Shown here one piece after another: positions 1 to 8,619 of a DNA stretch of 64,000 nt (its first letter is position 1; every line of letters begins with the position of its first letter). The notes under the pieces are model-generated. The model was not told where the DNA came from and made no database searches. It worked only from the letters and a program-made list of their open reading frames with translations. Source of the stretch: JAVKBW01 sp040222995 (GTDB lineage Bacteria > Pseudomonadota > Alphaproteobacteria > UBA8366 > Aestuariispiraceae); NCBI GenBank assembly GCA_040222995.1, contig JAVKBW010000097.1:62001-126000 (forward strand), given 5' to 3'. Both the position numbers and the translations under genes were made by a program.

Positions 1-1
1 G

Positions 2-268
2 GATTTTTCCCGTGTCGACGACCTTCGCCGGCAGTTGAGCGGCGTTTTCGATCTGACCGTTGCCTGCAAGGCGCGTCTGATGAAGGACCGGCGGGCATTG
101 GCCATGTGCGCGGCGGCGGAAGTGCGCCCCGGTATGGTCATGGTCGGGCGGGACGGCGAACCCGATGTCGTGCTGGATGTTTCAACCGTCTCTGAATCCC
201 GCCCGGTTTACGATCTGGATATCGAAGGTACACACAACTTCATCGCATCCGGTCTGGTGACGCATAAT
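2..268 (+). other. C-terminal part of an intein inserted in UvrD motif III
   Basis: The translated segment ends in the classic intein blocks F and G: VYDLDIEGTHNFIASG followed by LVTHN, with Ser as the +1 residue of the C-extein. The helicase sequence that follows starts exactly where a UvrD would read DDDQ|SIYGWRGA, so the insertion point is between Gln and Ser of motif III. Splicing chemistry is intact on this side: the penultimate His, terminal Asn and +1 Ser nucleophile are all present. Only 89 residues are visible. Whether a homing endonuclease domain sits upstream cannot be seen. Confidence 0.92.
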
Positions 269-1825
269 TCGATCTACGGCTGGCGCGGCGCGGAAGTCGG
301 CAACATCCTGCGGTTCGAAAAGGATTTCCCGGGCGCGAAGGTGATCCGCCTGGAACGCAATTACCGGTCGACGCCGAACATTCTGGCCGCCGCTTCCGGG
401 CTGATTGCCAAGAATGAGGGAAGACTCGGCAAAACCCTATGGACCGAAGACCGCGACGGCGAGCCGGTACGGGTGCGCGGGGTCTGGGACGGCGAGGAAG
501 AGGCAAGGGAGATCGGCAACGAAATCGAATCCCTGCAATCGAAAAAGGTGCCGCTGGATGAAATCGCCATTCTGGTGCGCGCCGGTTTCCAGACCCGCGA
601 ATTCGAGGAACGGCTGATCACCCTCGGCGTGCCCTACAAGGTGGTCGGCGGGGCGCGGTTCTACGAGCGCGAGGAAATTCGCGACGCCATCGCCTATCTG
701 CGCGTCATCGCCCAGCCGGCCGACGATCTGGCGTTTGAACGCATCATCAACAAGCCGGCCCGCAAGATCGGCAAGGCGACCATTCAGGCGATCCACGGGC
801 TGCAGCGCATCACCCGCGATCCGATGTTCTATGCCGCGAAACATCTGGTCTCGACGGAAGACCTGAAGCCGGCGGCGCGCACCGCTTTGGCGCGCATCAT
901 GGACGATTTCGACCGCTGGCAGGGCATGGCCGCCGGGGTGTCGCATCTGGAACTGACCGAAACCGTGCTCGATGAAAGCGGCTATACCGCGATGTGGCAG
1001 GAATCGAAAAAGCCGGAAGCGCCGGGCAAGCTGGAAAACCTCAAGGAACTGCTGGTCGGGATGGAGGACTTCGAAACCCTGCCGGAATTCCTCGAACATA
1101 TTTCGCTGGTGATGGACAATGAAAGCCGGTCGGACGAACCGCAGCTCAGCATCATGACCCTGCACGGGGCCAAGGGGCTGGAATTCGATGTCGTGTTCCT
1201 GCCGGGCTGGGAGGAAGGCCTGTTCCCCAGCCAGCGCACGATGGATGAAAACGGCATGGCCGGGCTGGAGGAGGAACGCCGCCTCGCCTATGTCGGCCTG
1301 ACGCGCGCCCGCAAGCAGGCGTTCATTTCGTTTGCCGCCAACCGCCGCATTCATGGTCAGTGGACCAGCGCCATCCCGTCGCGGTTCGTGTCCGAACTGC
1401 CGCCCGACCAGATCGAGGAAGACAGCGACCGCGGCCTATACGCCGGTATCGGCGGCGGCAGGGCGGAAGACCGCGCGGCCTATGTGTCCGACGGGTTCGG
1501 CGGCGGGTTTTCGGATTCGCCTGGCCGGTTCACCGACGCCACACCGCGCCGCTTCGGCAGCCTTGAAACCTTCACCTCGGAAGACGGCGGGCCGGGCTGG
1601 AAACGCCTGCGCAACAAGGGGCCGGGCCGCACCGCGCCGCCGGTCATCGACGGCCAGGCCATCGCCACACACACGTCGAGTCACGATTTCGGCGAAGGTG
1701 AACGCTGTTTCCATCAGAAATTCGGGCCGGGCACCGTGATGGCGGTCGACGGCGACCACCTGACCATCGACTTCGACAAGGCCGGCACAAAGAAAGTCGT
1801 CGCCAGCTTCGTGCAGCGGGGCTGA
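2..1825 (+). CDS. uvrD: ATP-dependent DNA helicase UvrD/PcrA, intein-containing, 5'-truncated by window edge
   Basis: This is a superfamily 1A 3'-5' DNA helicase that unwinds DNA in nucleotide-excision and mismatch repair. The reading frame is open from base 2, so the gene begins upstream of the window. Bases 2-268 encode the C-terminal part of an intein. The helicase resumes at Ser269 with SIYGWRGA (rest of motif III), followed by motif IV (ERNYRS, near 353-371), motif V (MTLHGAKGLEFD, near 1155-1190) and motif VI (EERRLAYVGLTRAR, near 1269-1311). The C-terminus (FGPGTVMAVDGDHLTIDF) is the Tudor-like domain of PcrA/UvrD. Motifs I, Ia and II (Walker A and B) lie upstream and are not visible. 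prmA follows after 15 bases, so they may be cotranscribed. Confidence 0.93.
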   Translation, partial: DFSRVDDLRRQLSGVFDLTVACKARLMKDRRALAMCAAAEVRPGMVMVGRDGEPDVVLDVSTVSESRPVYDLDIEGTHNFIASGLVTHNSIYGWRGAEVGNILRFEKDFPGAKVIRLERNYRSTPNILAAASGLIAKNEGRLGKTLWTEDRDGEPVRVRGVWDGEEEAREIGNEIESLQSKKVPLDEIAILVRAGFQTREFEERLITLGVPYKVVGGARFYEREEIRDAIAYLRVIAQPADDLAFERIINKPARKIGKATIQAIHGLQRITRDPMFYAAKHLVSTEDLKPAARTALARIMDDFDRWQGMAAGVSHLELTETVLDESGYTAMWQESKKPEAPGKLENLKELLVGMEDFETLPEFLEHISLVMDNESRSDEPQLSIMTLHGAKGLEFDVVFLPGWEEGLFPSQRTMDENGMAGLEEERRLAYVGLTRARKQAFISFAANRRIHGQWTSAIPSRFVSELPPDQIEEDSDRGLYAGIGGGRAEDRAAYVSDGFGGGFSDSPGRFTDATPRRFGSLETFTSEDGGPGWKRLRNKGPGRTAPPVIDGQAIATHTSSHDFGEGERCFHQKFGPGTVMAVDGDHLTIDFDKAGTKKVVASFVQRG

Positions 1826-1840
1826 GGTGAGACCGCCTGC

Positions 1841-2716
1841 ATGACCCTGCCCTTGTTCAAACTGGAACTGATCGTGCCGGATGCCGAAACGGCGGAGAGC
1901 TTTCTGCCGGCGCTCGATCCCTTCTGTTTCGCGGCTTCGGTTTATGAAGTTGACGGCGGTGACGCCTGGCGGCTGGAAGCCTATTGCAACGGCATGCCCG
2001 ACCATGACGCGGTGATGGGCGCGCTGGCGCTGACGGCGGCATCGACCGGTCTGGACGAGCCGTATTTCTCCTGCGTGCCGGTGCCGGAGATCGACTGGGT
2101 GACGGAAAACCAGAAAAGCTTCGTGCCGTTGCGGTCTGGGCGGTTTTTCGTCTATCCGTCAATTTATGAAGGCGCGCTGCCGGGCGGCGCATGGCCGATC
2201 TGCATTGACGCCGGCATGGCCTTCGGCACGGGCGAACACGCAACGACCCATGGCTGTCTCGCCCTGCTGGACGGATTGGCCAAACAGGGGCGGATCGGCG
2301 GCCCGGTGCTCGATCTCGGTTGCGGCAGCGGCATTCTCGCCATCGGCATGGCGCGAGCCTGGCCGGGGCTGACCATCGATGCGTCGGATATCGACCCGGT
2401 CTCAACCCGCATCGCGCGGGAAAACGCGGTGCTGAACAGGGTCGGCCCGTCGATCCGGCCGGTTACCGCCATCGGTTTCGGGCATCGCGATCTGAACAAG
2501 ACCTACACGCTGATCATGGCGAATATTCTGGCCAACCCGCTTTGCGACATCGCGTCCGATATGCACCGCCACACGCGGGACGGCAGCCTTCTGATCCTCT
2601 CCGGCCTGCTGGTCGAGCAGGAAAAACAGGTGCTCGCCGCCTATCGCGGCCAGGGATTCTTTCTGCGGAAACGGCACATCCGCAACGGGTGGCTGAGTCT
2701 GTTGTTGTCCCGATAG
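1841..2716 (+). CDS. prmA: Ribosomal protein L11 methyltransferase PrmA
   Basis: PrmA is a SAM-dependent enzyme that trimethylates lysines and the N-terminus of ribosomal protein L11. The 291-residue product has the usual family length. It has an N-terminal substrate-recognition domain, then AFGTGEHATTHG (about residues 126-137), SAM motif I LDLGCGSGIL (about 156-165), the acidic loop ASDIDP, and the PrmA signature MANILANPL (about 226-234). ATG 1841 lies 15 bases after the uvrD stop, with a weak GAGGTGAG upstream. Identification is clear from the motifs. Confidence 0.93.
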   Translation: MTLPLFKLELIVPDAETAESFLPALDPFCFAASVYEVDGGDAWRLEAYCNGMPDHDAVMGALALTAASTGLDEPYFSCVPVPEIDWVTENQKSFVPLRSGRFFVYPSIYEGALPGGAWPICIDAGMAFGTGEHATTHGCLALLDGLAKQGRIGGPVLDLGCGSGILAIGMARAWPGLTIDASDIDPVSTRIARENAVLNRVGPSIRPVTAIGFGHRDLNKTYTLIMANILANPLCDIASDMHRHTRDGSLLILSGLLVEQEKQVLAAYRGQGFFLRKRHIRNGWLSLLLSR

Positions 2717-2718
2717 AA

Positions 2719-2846
2719 AACCACCCTCATCCCAACCTTCTCCCGCCAGCGGGAGAAGGCGTGTATCCATGGCGTAATAGAACCCCTCGCCCGCTGGCGG
2801 GAGAGGGAAGAGCCTGCGGACGCAGGCGGAGGGTGAGGGTGGTCTG
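2719..2846. repeat. Intergenic palindromic repeat, REP/MITE-like
   Basis: The outer arms ACCACCCTCA (2720-2729) and TGAGGGTGGT (2834-2843) are perfect inverted repeats. Inside are two further GC-rich hairpins: CCTTCTCCCGC/GCGGGAGAAGG around 2736-2759, and CCCTCGCCCGC/GCGGGAGAGGG around 2775-2798. It fills the gap between the convergent genes prmA and udg and ends just before the udg stop. Elements with 'ctcatcccaaccttctccc' are a widely dispersed intergenic repeat class in alphaproteobacteria. It may also end transcription in both directions. Confidence 0.75.
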
Positions 2847-2848
2847 CC

Positions 2849-3688
2849 TTACCCGATCCCCAACTCATCCATCTTGCGTTTGAGCTGTATGGCGTCGCGC
2901 CAGGCGAGTTTCTTGTGGGCGCTGTTGCGCAGCAGGTAGGCGGGGTGGAAGGTCGGCAGGGCGGGAATGCCGGTTTCCCAATCGTCCTGTTTGTAGTCAT
3001 GCCAGCGGCCACGAATCTTGGTGATGCCCTGGCTGGTGTTCAGCATTGCTTTGGCCGAGGCCCCGCCGACGAACACGATCACCTTCGGATTGATCAGTGA
3101 GATATGACGTTCCAGAAACGGCCGGCAGATGGCGATTTCCGCATCGCTGGGGGTGCGGTTGCCGGGCGGCCGCCAATACAGAGTATTGGTGATGTAGAAT
3201 TTCGTGCGGTCCAGCCCGATGAACGACAGCATGCGGTCCAGCATCTGCCCGCTGACGCCGACAAAGGGCAGACCCTGGATATCCTCGTCGCGGCCCGGCG
3301 CTTCGCCGACGAACATCACATCGGCGTCTTCCGCGCCGTCGCCGAACACCAGATTGGTGGCGGTCTGTTTCAGGGCGCAGCCGTCGAACGCGTCCAGCGC
3401 CGCGCGAAGCGTCTCCAGACTGTCACAGGATGCTGCGATTTTGCGGCTGTCGGCCACCGCATCGGCGGCCCCCAGCGGCGCATCCGCCGCCGGTTTCGGG
3501 CGGGACGGTGCGGCAGTGGCGGGGGCCGTTCCGCCTGCGACGGATGGCGGTTGTGCGGGTTTGACGGCGAACCGGTCGATCGGGGCATCGGCGATGCATT
3601 CGTCCGCCCCCATCTCGACCTGCCAGTCGAGCGCCGCCAGAAGGGCGTCCGCGTCGTTAAACCGCTTATTTTCTGTCGTTTCCGTCAT
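2849..3688 (-). CDS. Uracil-DNA glycosylase, family 4 type (alphaproteobacterial subgroup)
   Basis: The enzyme removes uracil from DNA to start base-excision repair. The 279-residue product has a low-complexity Pro/Ala-rich N-terminal third, then the catalytic core: motif GEAPGRDEDIQGLPFVG, the loop WRPPGNRTP, the core strand PKVIVFVGG, and the second active-site motif HPAYLLR near the C-terminus. ATG 3688 (MTETTENKRF) is chosen; frames open upstream are antisense to etfD. Of the four Cys that bind the [4Fe-4S] cluster in family 4, only the second (DGCALK) and fourth (AICRPF) positions are present. Phe occupies the first and Trp the third. Divergent from etfD. Confidence 0.88.
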   Translation of the reverse strand: MTETTENKRFNDADALLAALDWQVEMGADECIADAPIDRFAVKPAQPPSVAGGTAPATAAPSRPKPAADAPLGAADAVADSRKIAASCDSLETLRAALDAFDGCALKQTATNLVFGDGAEDADVMFVGEAPGRDEDIQGLPFVGVSGQMLDRMLSFIGLDRTKFYITNTLYWRPPGNRTPSDAEIAICRPFLERHISLINPKVIVFVGGASAKAMLNTSQGITKIRGRWHDYKQDDWETGIPALPTFHPAYLLRNSAHKKLAWRDAIQLKRKMDELGIG

Positions 3689-3781
3689 TGCTTTTCCCAA
3701 TTGCCCCGGTAGTGTAAGCGCCCTGTAGGGTGACGAAAACATGTCTTTTCGTCTGGGGGTTTTGCCAAGGGGGTTTTTGAC

Positions 3782-5449
3782 GTGACGGACGAGATGCAGG
3801 ATCAGGAAACCGAACGCGAATTCATGGAATACGACGTGGTGATCGTCGGTGCGGGGCCGTCCGGTCTGACGACGGCGATCCGGCTGCGTCAGCTTGCCGA
3901 GGAAACCGGCAAGGATATCACCGTCTGCGTGCTCGAAAAAGGCGCGGAAGTCGGCGCGCATATCCTGTCCGGCGCGGTGCTGGAGCCGCGCACCCTGAAC
4001 GAGCTGATCCCCGACTGGAAGGAAAAGGGCGCGCCGCTCGATACCCCGGCGAAGAAAGACCAGTTCCTGTTCCTGACCGAGGTCAACTCGATCAGAATGC
4101 CGACGCCGCCGCAGATGCACAACGAAGGCAATTACATCGTCAGCCTGGGCAATTTCACCCGCTGGCTGGGCGAACAGGCCGAGGCGATGGGTGTTGAAAT
4201 CTATCCCGGTTTCGCCGCGGCGGAAGTGCTGTATCACGAAGACGGCTCGGTGAAGGGCGTCGCGACCGGCGACATGGGCGTCACCAAGACCGGCGAGAAG
4301 GGCCCGAACTACATGCGCGGCATGGAGCTGCACGCGAAACAGACCGTGTTCGCGGAAGGCTGCCGCGGGTCGCTCGGCAAGGCGCTGATGGAAAAGTTCG
4401 ACCTGCGCAAGGATTGCGACGTGCAGACCTACGCCATCGGCATCAAGGAATTGTGGGATATCGAACCGGAACGCTGCGAGCCGGGCAAGATCGTCCACAC
4501 CACCGGCTGGCCGATGTCCGGCGGCACCTACGGCGGGTCGTTCCTGTATCACCTGAACGGCAACCAGGTGGCGGTCGGTTTCGTGATCGGACTGGATTAC
4601 GAAAACCCGCACCTGTCGCCCTATATGGAATTCCAGCGCTTCAAGCACCACCCGGAAATCAAGCAGTATCTGGAAGGCGGGCGGCGCGTCGCCTATGGCG
4701 CGCGGGCGCTGAACGAGGGCGGTTTCCAGTCGATCCCGAAACTGACCTTCCCCGGCGGCATGCTGGTCGGCTGCGAGGCCGGCTTCCTGAACGTGCCGAA
4801 AATCAAGGGCACCCACACGGCGATGAAATCCGGCATGACGGCGGCGGAAGCCCTGCATGCCGCGCTGACCGGCGAAGCGGAAGCGCCGCGCGAAATCACC
4901 GATTATCCCGACCGGCTGAAAAAGACCTGGTTGTGGGACGAACTGTATTCGGTGCGCAACATCCGGCCGAGCTTCAAGTGGGGTTTCCTGGCCGGGCTGG
5001 TCTATTCCGGCATCGATACCTATCTGTTCCGGGGCAAGGCGCCGTGGACGCTGAAGCATCACGGGCCGGACCATGAAAGCCTGAAGAAAAAGTCGGAATG
5101 CAAGCCGATCGACTATCCGAAACCGGATGGCGTTCTCAGTTTCGACCGGCTGACCAACGTTTCCTTCTCGAACACCAATCACGAGGAAAACCAGCCGTCG
5201 CACCTGACCCTGAAGGACGACAGCGTGCCGGTCGAGATCAACCTGGCGGATTATGATGCGCCGGAACAACGCTACTGCCCGGCAGGGGTCTACGAAATCG
5301 TCAGGGACGATGACGGATCCAACCCACGCCTGCAGATCAACGCCCAGAACTGCGTCCATTGCAAAACCTGCGATATCAAGGATCCGACGCAGAACATCAA
5401 CTGGGTCGTGCCGGAAGGCGGCGGCGGGCCGGTCTATCCGAATATGTAG
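3782..5449 (+). CDS. etfD: Electron transfer flavoprotein-ubiquinone oxidoreductase (ETF-QO)
   Basis: This inner-membrane-associated flavoprotein passes electrons from ETF, the acceptor of acyl-CoA and dimethylglycine-type dehydrogenases, to ubiquinone. The 555-residue length is typical. An N-terminal FAD motif VVIVGAGPSGLTTAIRL is followed by the ETF-QO middle domain and a C-terminal ferredoxin-like cluster site: CPAGVYEI, then CVHCKTCDIKDP. GTG 3782 is supported by AAGGGGG eight bases upstream. ATG 3794 is a weaker alternative. The gene fits the window's emphasis on methylated-amine and fatty-acid-like oxidation. Confidence 0.95.
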   Translation: MTDEMQDQETEREFMEYDVVIVGAGPSGLTTAIRLRQLAEETGKDITVCVLEKGAEVGAHILSGAVLEPRTLNELIPDWKEKGAPLDTPAKKDQFLFLTEVNSIRMPTPPQMHNEGNYIVSLGNFTRWLGEQAEAMGVEIYPGFAAAEVLYHEDGSVKGVATGDMGVTKTGEKGPNYMRGMELHAKQTVFAEGCRGSLGKALMEKFDLRKDCDVQTYAIGIKELWDIEPERCEPGKIVHTTGWPMSGGTYGGSFLYHLNGNQVAVGFVIGLDYENPHLSPYMEFQRFKHHPEIKQYLEGGRRVAYGARALNEGGFQSIPKLTFPGGMLVGCEAGFLNVPKIKGTHTAMKSGMTAAEALHAALTGEAEAPREITDYPDRLKKTWLWDELYSVRNIRPSFKWGFLAGLVYSGIDTYLFRGKAPWTLKHHGPDHESLKKKSECKPIDYPKPDGVLSFDRLTNVSFSNTNHEENQPSHLTLKDDSVPVEINLADYDAPEQRYCPAGVYEIVRDDDGSNPRLQINAQNCVHCKTCDIKDPTQNINWVVPEGGGGPVYPNM

Positions 5450-5473
5450 TGCAGGTTCCGGGGGCAGACGGGT

Positions 5474-6127
5474 ATGGAAATCAACGCCGACTTTTCGAAG
5501 GATGCGATTGTCCGGCCGGGCGAGGTCGACTGGACGCCGTCGCCGTTGCCGGGCGTTGACCGCATCATGCTCGACCGGGTCGGCGATGAGGTGGCGCGCG
5601 CCACCTCGTTCGTACGTTATGCGGCAGGCAGCCGGTTCGACGCCCACGCCCATGATCTGGGCGAGGAATTTCTGGTCATCGACGGCGTGTTTTCCGATGC
5701 CGACGGCGATTACGGCCCCGGCGCCTATGTCCGCAACCCGCCCGGCACGTCCCATGCCCCATGGAGCGAGCAGGGCTGCACCATTTTCGTGAAGCTGCGG
5801 CAGTTCCAGGACGGCGATACCGAACGCAAGGTCATCGACATCAACAAGGGGACGTATGTCGAAGGCCGTATCCCTGGCGCGGAACGTCTGTATCTGCACG
5901 AATTCGGCGACGAGACGGTGTGGATATCGAAAATCGAACCCGGAACGCATTTCCCCGAACACGTTCATCCCGGCGGCGAGGAATTCATCGTTCTGGAAGG
6001 TGAAATCCGCGACGAAAACCACGTCTTTCCGAAAGGGTCGTGGATCCGTTTCCCGGATGACAGCCGCCACAGCCCCTATACCGATACAGGCGCCCTGCTG
6101 TGGGTGAAGGTCGGTCATCTGGGCTGA
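5474..6127 (+). CDS. Bicupin of the ChrR-like cupin family
   Basis: The 217-residue protein has two similar cupin halves. The first has HAHDLGEEFLVIDG (about residues 57-70) and the second HVHPGGEEFIVLEG (about 160-173). Each carries the His-x-His...Glu metal set of a small barrel. The pattern matches the ChrR anti-sigma cupin family (anti-ECF11 C-terminal domain), but the zinc-binding N-terminal anti-sigma domain is absent. It is therefore more likely a stand-alone metal-binding enzyme or sensor. It begins 24 bases after etfD, so cotranscription is possible. The substrate is unknown. Confidence 0.78.
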   Translation: MEINADFSKDAIVRPGEVDWTPSPLPGVDRIMLDRVGDEVARATSFVRYAAGSRFDAHAHDLGEEFLVIDGVFSDADGDYGPGAYVRNPPGTSHAPWSEQGCTIFVKLRQFQDGDTERKVIDINKGTYVEGRIPGAERLYLHEFGDETVWISKIEPGTHFPEHVHPGGEEFIVLEGEIRDENHVFPKGSWIRFPDDSRHSPYTDTGALLWVKVGHLG

Positions 6128-6250
6128 TTATACGGGCCGGCCACGCCTTGCGAGGTTGTTTTCCATTTTCGCCGGAAGGGAATAGGCTGGTCATCTGAGG
6201 CGGCGTTATCGTCAGCCTCGACGCATCTTGTCGCTCAGGGATAGTTTTGC

Positions 6251-6805
6251 GTGCCCTTACTGTCGGAACTGGAAAATCAGCCTGTCATCGCTCTGGTTCG
6301 CCTCTGGTGCAACCTGTCGGTAAACGGCGCGCTGCCCATCAAACAGGATATCAATGCGATCGATGTCGCCCGCACCGGCACCATGCCCTTTATCTGGCTG
6401 CTCGAGCGCAAGGACGATGACCGGGAAATTATCTGCCGCCTTGCCGGCGACGAAATCATCCATGCCGTCGGAAAGCCGCTGCGTGGCAGGAAAGTTTCGG
6501 AAGTATACGATCCGCTTTCCTACAGAGTCATTGCTGAAGAGTGGAACCGGGTCATGGATGCCGGGCAAACATGCCACAACAAGGGCATTATCGCGGCCAG
6601 TCAGGGGCGTCGCTATCACGGCGAACGGGTCGCCCTGCCGATGGCGGACAGATACGGGCGCTCGCAATTTGTTCTCGGGGCAACCCTGTATACCGAACTG
6701 CATGATCTGTATGCGGCCGAGGAAGCCGCCGAGTTCTTTTCCAAGGACCCGGCGGTGTTTACGCCCTGGCGTGCGGTGGTTGCTTCCTTTTCGGAGTCGT
6801 CGTGA
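6251..6805 (+). CDS. PAS-domain protein (PAS_5-like, alphaproteobacterial)
   Basis: The 184-residue soluble protein resembles the short stand-alone PAS proteins common in alphaproteobacteria (Pfam PAS_5 type). Features include a lead-in helix, a first strand MPFIWLLERK, FRLAG-like sequence ICRLAGDEI and a GxPLRGRKVSEVY loop. There is no kinase, GGDEF or HTH output domain. GTG 6251 is the only good start; the Shine-Dalgarno is poor. Function is unknown. Such proteins are thought to bind small ligands or regulate partner proteins. Confidence 0.7.
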   Translation: MPLLSELENQPVIALVRLWCNLSVNGALPIKQDINAIDVARTGTMPFIWLLERKDDDREIICRLAGDEIIHAVGKPLRGRKVSEVYDPLSYRVIAEEWNRVMDAGQTCHNKGIIAASQGRRYHGERVALPMADRYGRSQFVLGATLYTELHDLYAAEEAAEFFSKDPAVFTPWRAVVASFSESS

Positions 6806-6873
6806 ACGCGCCAGCGGTCTACACGCCCTACCGCGATATTCTGAACTCATTCACCGAATCATCATGACCGCCG

Positions 6874-6894
6874 GCTAGAATTTTCAATTCTAGC
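6874..6894. repeat. Perfect 9-bp inverted repeat at the edge of an AT-rich segment
   Basis: GCTAGAATT (6874-6882) and AATTCTAGC (6886-6894) form a perfect hairpin with a 3-base loop. It lies 69 bases after the PAS gene stop, where composition changes sharply from GC-rich to AT-rich. It could be a weak terminator for the PAS gene or the border of acquired DNA. No T-run follows, so a classical terminator is not clear. Confidence 0.6.
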
Positions 6895-6960
6895 ATTAGT
6901 TGGCAAATGCACTTATTGCGTTGGTAGACTCGGCACTTTGTAGAAATTGGTGCAGGATGA

Positions 6961-7833
6961 ATGATGATGATGTTCATACGGAAATTTGTCGGCTGGGTAA
7001 TGTCCGGCTTTTTGGCGGTTTGGGCTGTAGTAAAAGTCTTTATTGACTGGATTGGTCGCTCGACTCTTCCTGAAGATTGGAGTGAGTTGGTGACTGAAAA
7101 GCTTCCGTCATGGGCGGCGTGGTTGTTTTCTACACCATCTTGGGTTCCTGCCTTACTAGCTGCGACTTTAACAGGTTTTTTGATTTACATTTCTTGGCCT
7201 CGTAAACCAACTACTTCATCATCTAACGAAAACACTAAAGGGGCTCCTGATAGCGAACAGGTATATCCAGGCAATGTTGAGAGTGAGTCGCCAAAAGAGG
7301 CATCTGTGGATGAATCGTTCGAAATGGAGCCAAGGTTTGGTTTTCCAAGACACGATTGCCCAGAAAGCAACGTTACAATTCTTTTAATAAACGTCTATTT
7401 CGGTCGGAGATTTCATGACCGCTTATCGAAGAGCAAAGTACCTAACTGCCGCATTCGACTTATCAATAAAACTGTATTTAGCAAAGAACAGCCCATTGAG
7501 CTTCGTTGGCAAAGTGCGAACAGTCCAAACGGGGTTGATACGATAACATTGGAAGAGGGAGTGGTTTTTCCAGTTCATATCGCTATAAAGGTGAACAAAG
7601 CACTTATAAAAGCGAGAAAGTATGCTGGAATTGCCGACGGTAAGGTTCGCTTGCTGTCTGCAGCAGTTTTAAGAGATGGACATACAGATATTCATATCAT
7701 AGAAGGCCGATATTCCTTCGGTTTGCAGATTGAATCCGAAACCCAGAAATGGGAATCTACAAACACCTATACTCTTCACGCGCCAGCCAGCTTTGGGAAC
7801 GACAATACATTCGCTATTGAGGTTAATGATTAG
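6961..7833 (+). CDS. Hypothetical membrane-anchored protein, AT-rich, probably acquired
   Basis: I do not recognise this 290-residue protein. It has two N-terminal hydrophobic stretches (about residues 5-28, and 50-77 ending in LTGFLIYISW). A Ser/Asn/Glu-rich linker (about 80-120) leads to a soluble C-terminal domain with alternating beta-strand character (VTILLINVYFG, CRIRLINKTVF, HIIEGRYSFGLQI). Codon use is far more AT-rich than in the neighbours, which suggests horizontal transfer. The start has four consecutive ATGs; AGGA at 6954-6957 favours the second or third (6964 or 6967). It has no cotranscribed partner. Nothing else but intergenic DNA lies between 6806 and 7988. Confidence 0.6.
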   Translation: MMMMFIRKFVGWVMSGFLAVWAVVKVFIDWIGRSTLPEDWSELVTEKLPSWAAWLFSTPSWVPALLAATLTGFLIYISWPRKPTTSSSNENTKGAPDSEQVYPGNVESESPKEASVDESFEMEPRFGFPRHDCPESNVTILLINVYFGRRFHDRLSKSKVPNCRIRLINKTVFSKEQPIELRWQSANSPNGVDTITLEEGVVFPVHIAIKVNKALIKARKYAGIADGKVRLLSAAVLRDGHTDIHIIEGRYSFGLQIESETQKWESTNTYTLHAPASFGNDNTFAIEVND

Positions 7834-7988
7834 ACTGTGCCTCAAATCTGACAGGTTGTTCGCCTGCTGCAACTGGTGCCTGAACAAAGATAGCCGTTAA
7901 GAAATCCTTTCGGCAGGTCTTGCTGATATATGCGCCACTCGGACTTGTGGTTTCTCGTGGCTTCAAGCGTTCTGCTGGCTATGTCTTT

Positions 7989-8363
7989 TCAGTCCTTCGG
8001 ATATTCGACCAGGGTCAGGACATTGCCGTCCGGGTCGAAAAAGAAGGCAAGCGCGCCGCCCCATTCCTGCGTTTCGGGAAAGCCGTCAAAGGTGACGCCT
8101 TTCAACCGCAGATCCGAAAAACAGGCGGCGACGCTGTCGACGGTGAAGGAAAAGCCGGTAAACCGGCCGATCAGCTCCGCCTCCTCGCCGGTCGACGGAT
8201 CGGCGGCCTCGACAATCAGTTTCGCCTGACCGGTATCGAAAATCGCGGTTTCGTCGTCGTGATGCAGCAGCGGCAAACCGAGTTTCTTGTCATAGAAGTC
8301 GCGCGCCGCATCGATATCGGCGGTGAAGACGCGCACGGCGCCGATGGTCAGGGCGGGGCTCAC
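7989..8363 (-). CDS. VOC-family protein (glyoxalase/bleomycin-resistance fold)
   Basis: The 124-residue single-domain protein has the paired beta-alpha-beta-beta-beta layout of the vicinal oxygen chelate superfamily. It opens with VRVFTADIDAARDFYDKKLGLPL and ends with FFFDPDGNVLTLVEYPKD, where the glutamate in LVEYP is the usual last metal ligand. The family includes glyoxalases, extradiol dioxygenases and antibiotic-binding proteins, so the substrate cannot be named. It is monocistronic, with convergent or unrelated neighbours on both sides. Confidence 0.82.
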   Translation of the reverse strand: MSPALTIGAVRVFTADIDAARDFYDKKLGLPLLHHDDETAIFDTGQAKLIVEAADPSTGEEAELIGRFTGFSFTVDSVAACFSDLRLKGVTFDGFPETQEWGGALAFFFDPDGNVLTLVEYPKD

Positions 8364-8619
8364 GGTCTGGCTCCTTTCGGCGAAACCCGTTTTCGGGGCG
8401 TCGCTCTTGCGGGCGGTATGTCGCCGACCCTATATCTGGTGAATGTCATTCCATTCACTCTCGTCGGGCAAGGTCGGTTCTACCATTGGCGACATGGCGC
8501 CTCTCTTGTAGACTATTTTGCAGAAAAGGCGAACGGCAGGCGTCGGTCAACCGGCGTGACGCCGGCCCGGTTACGGGGCTGACAGCGTAACGGTTTCATT
8601 TCAAAGGGAAAAAAGGCGA

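Noticed and set aside
3689..6118. Very long minus-strand open frame continuing upstream of the uracil-DNA glycosylase
   Set aside because: It is antisense to etfD and the bicupin gene, which have clear motifs. High GC keeps the opposite frame free of stops. The glycosylase starts at 3688.
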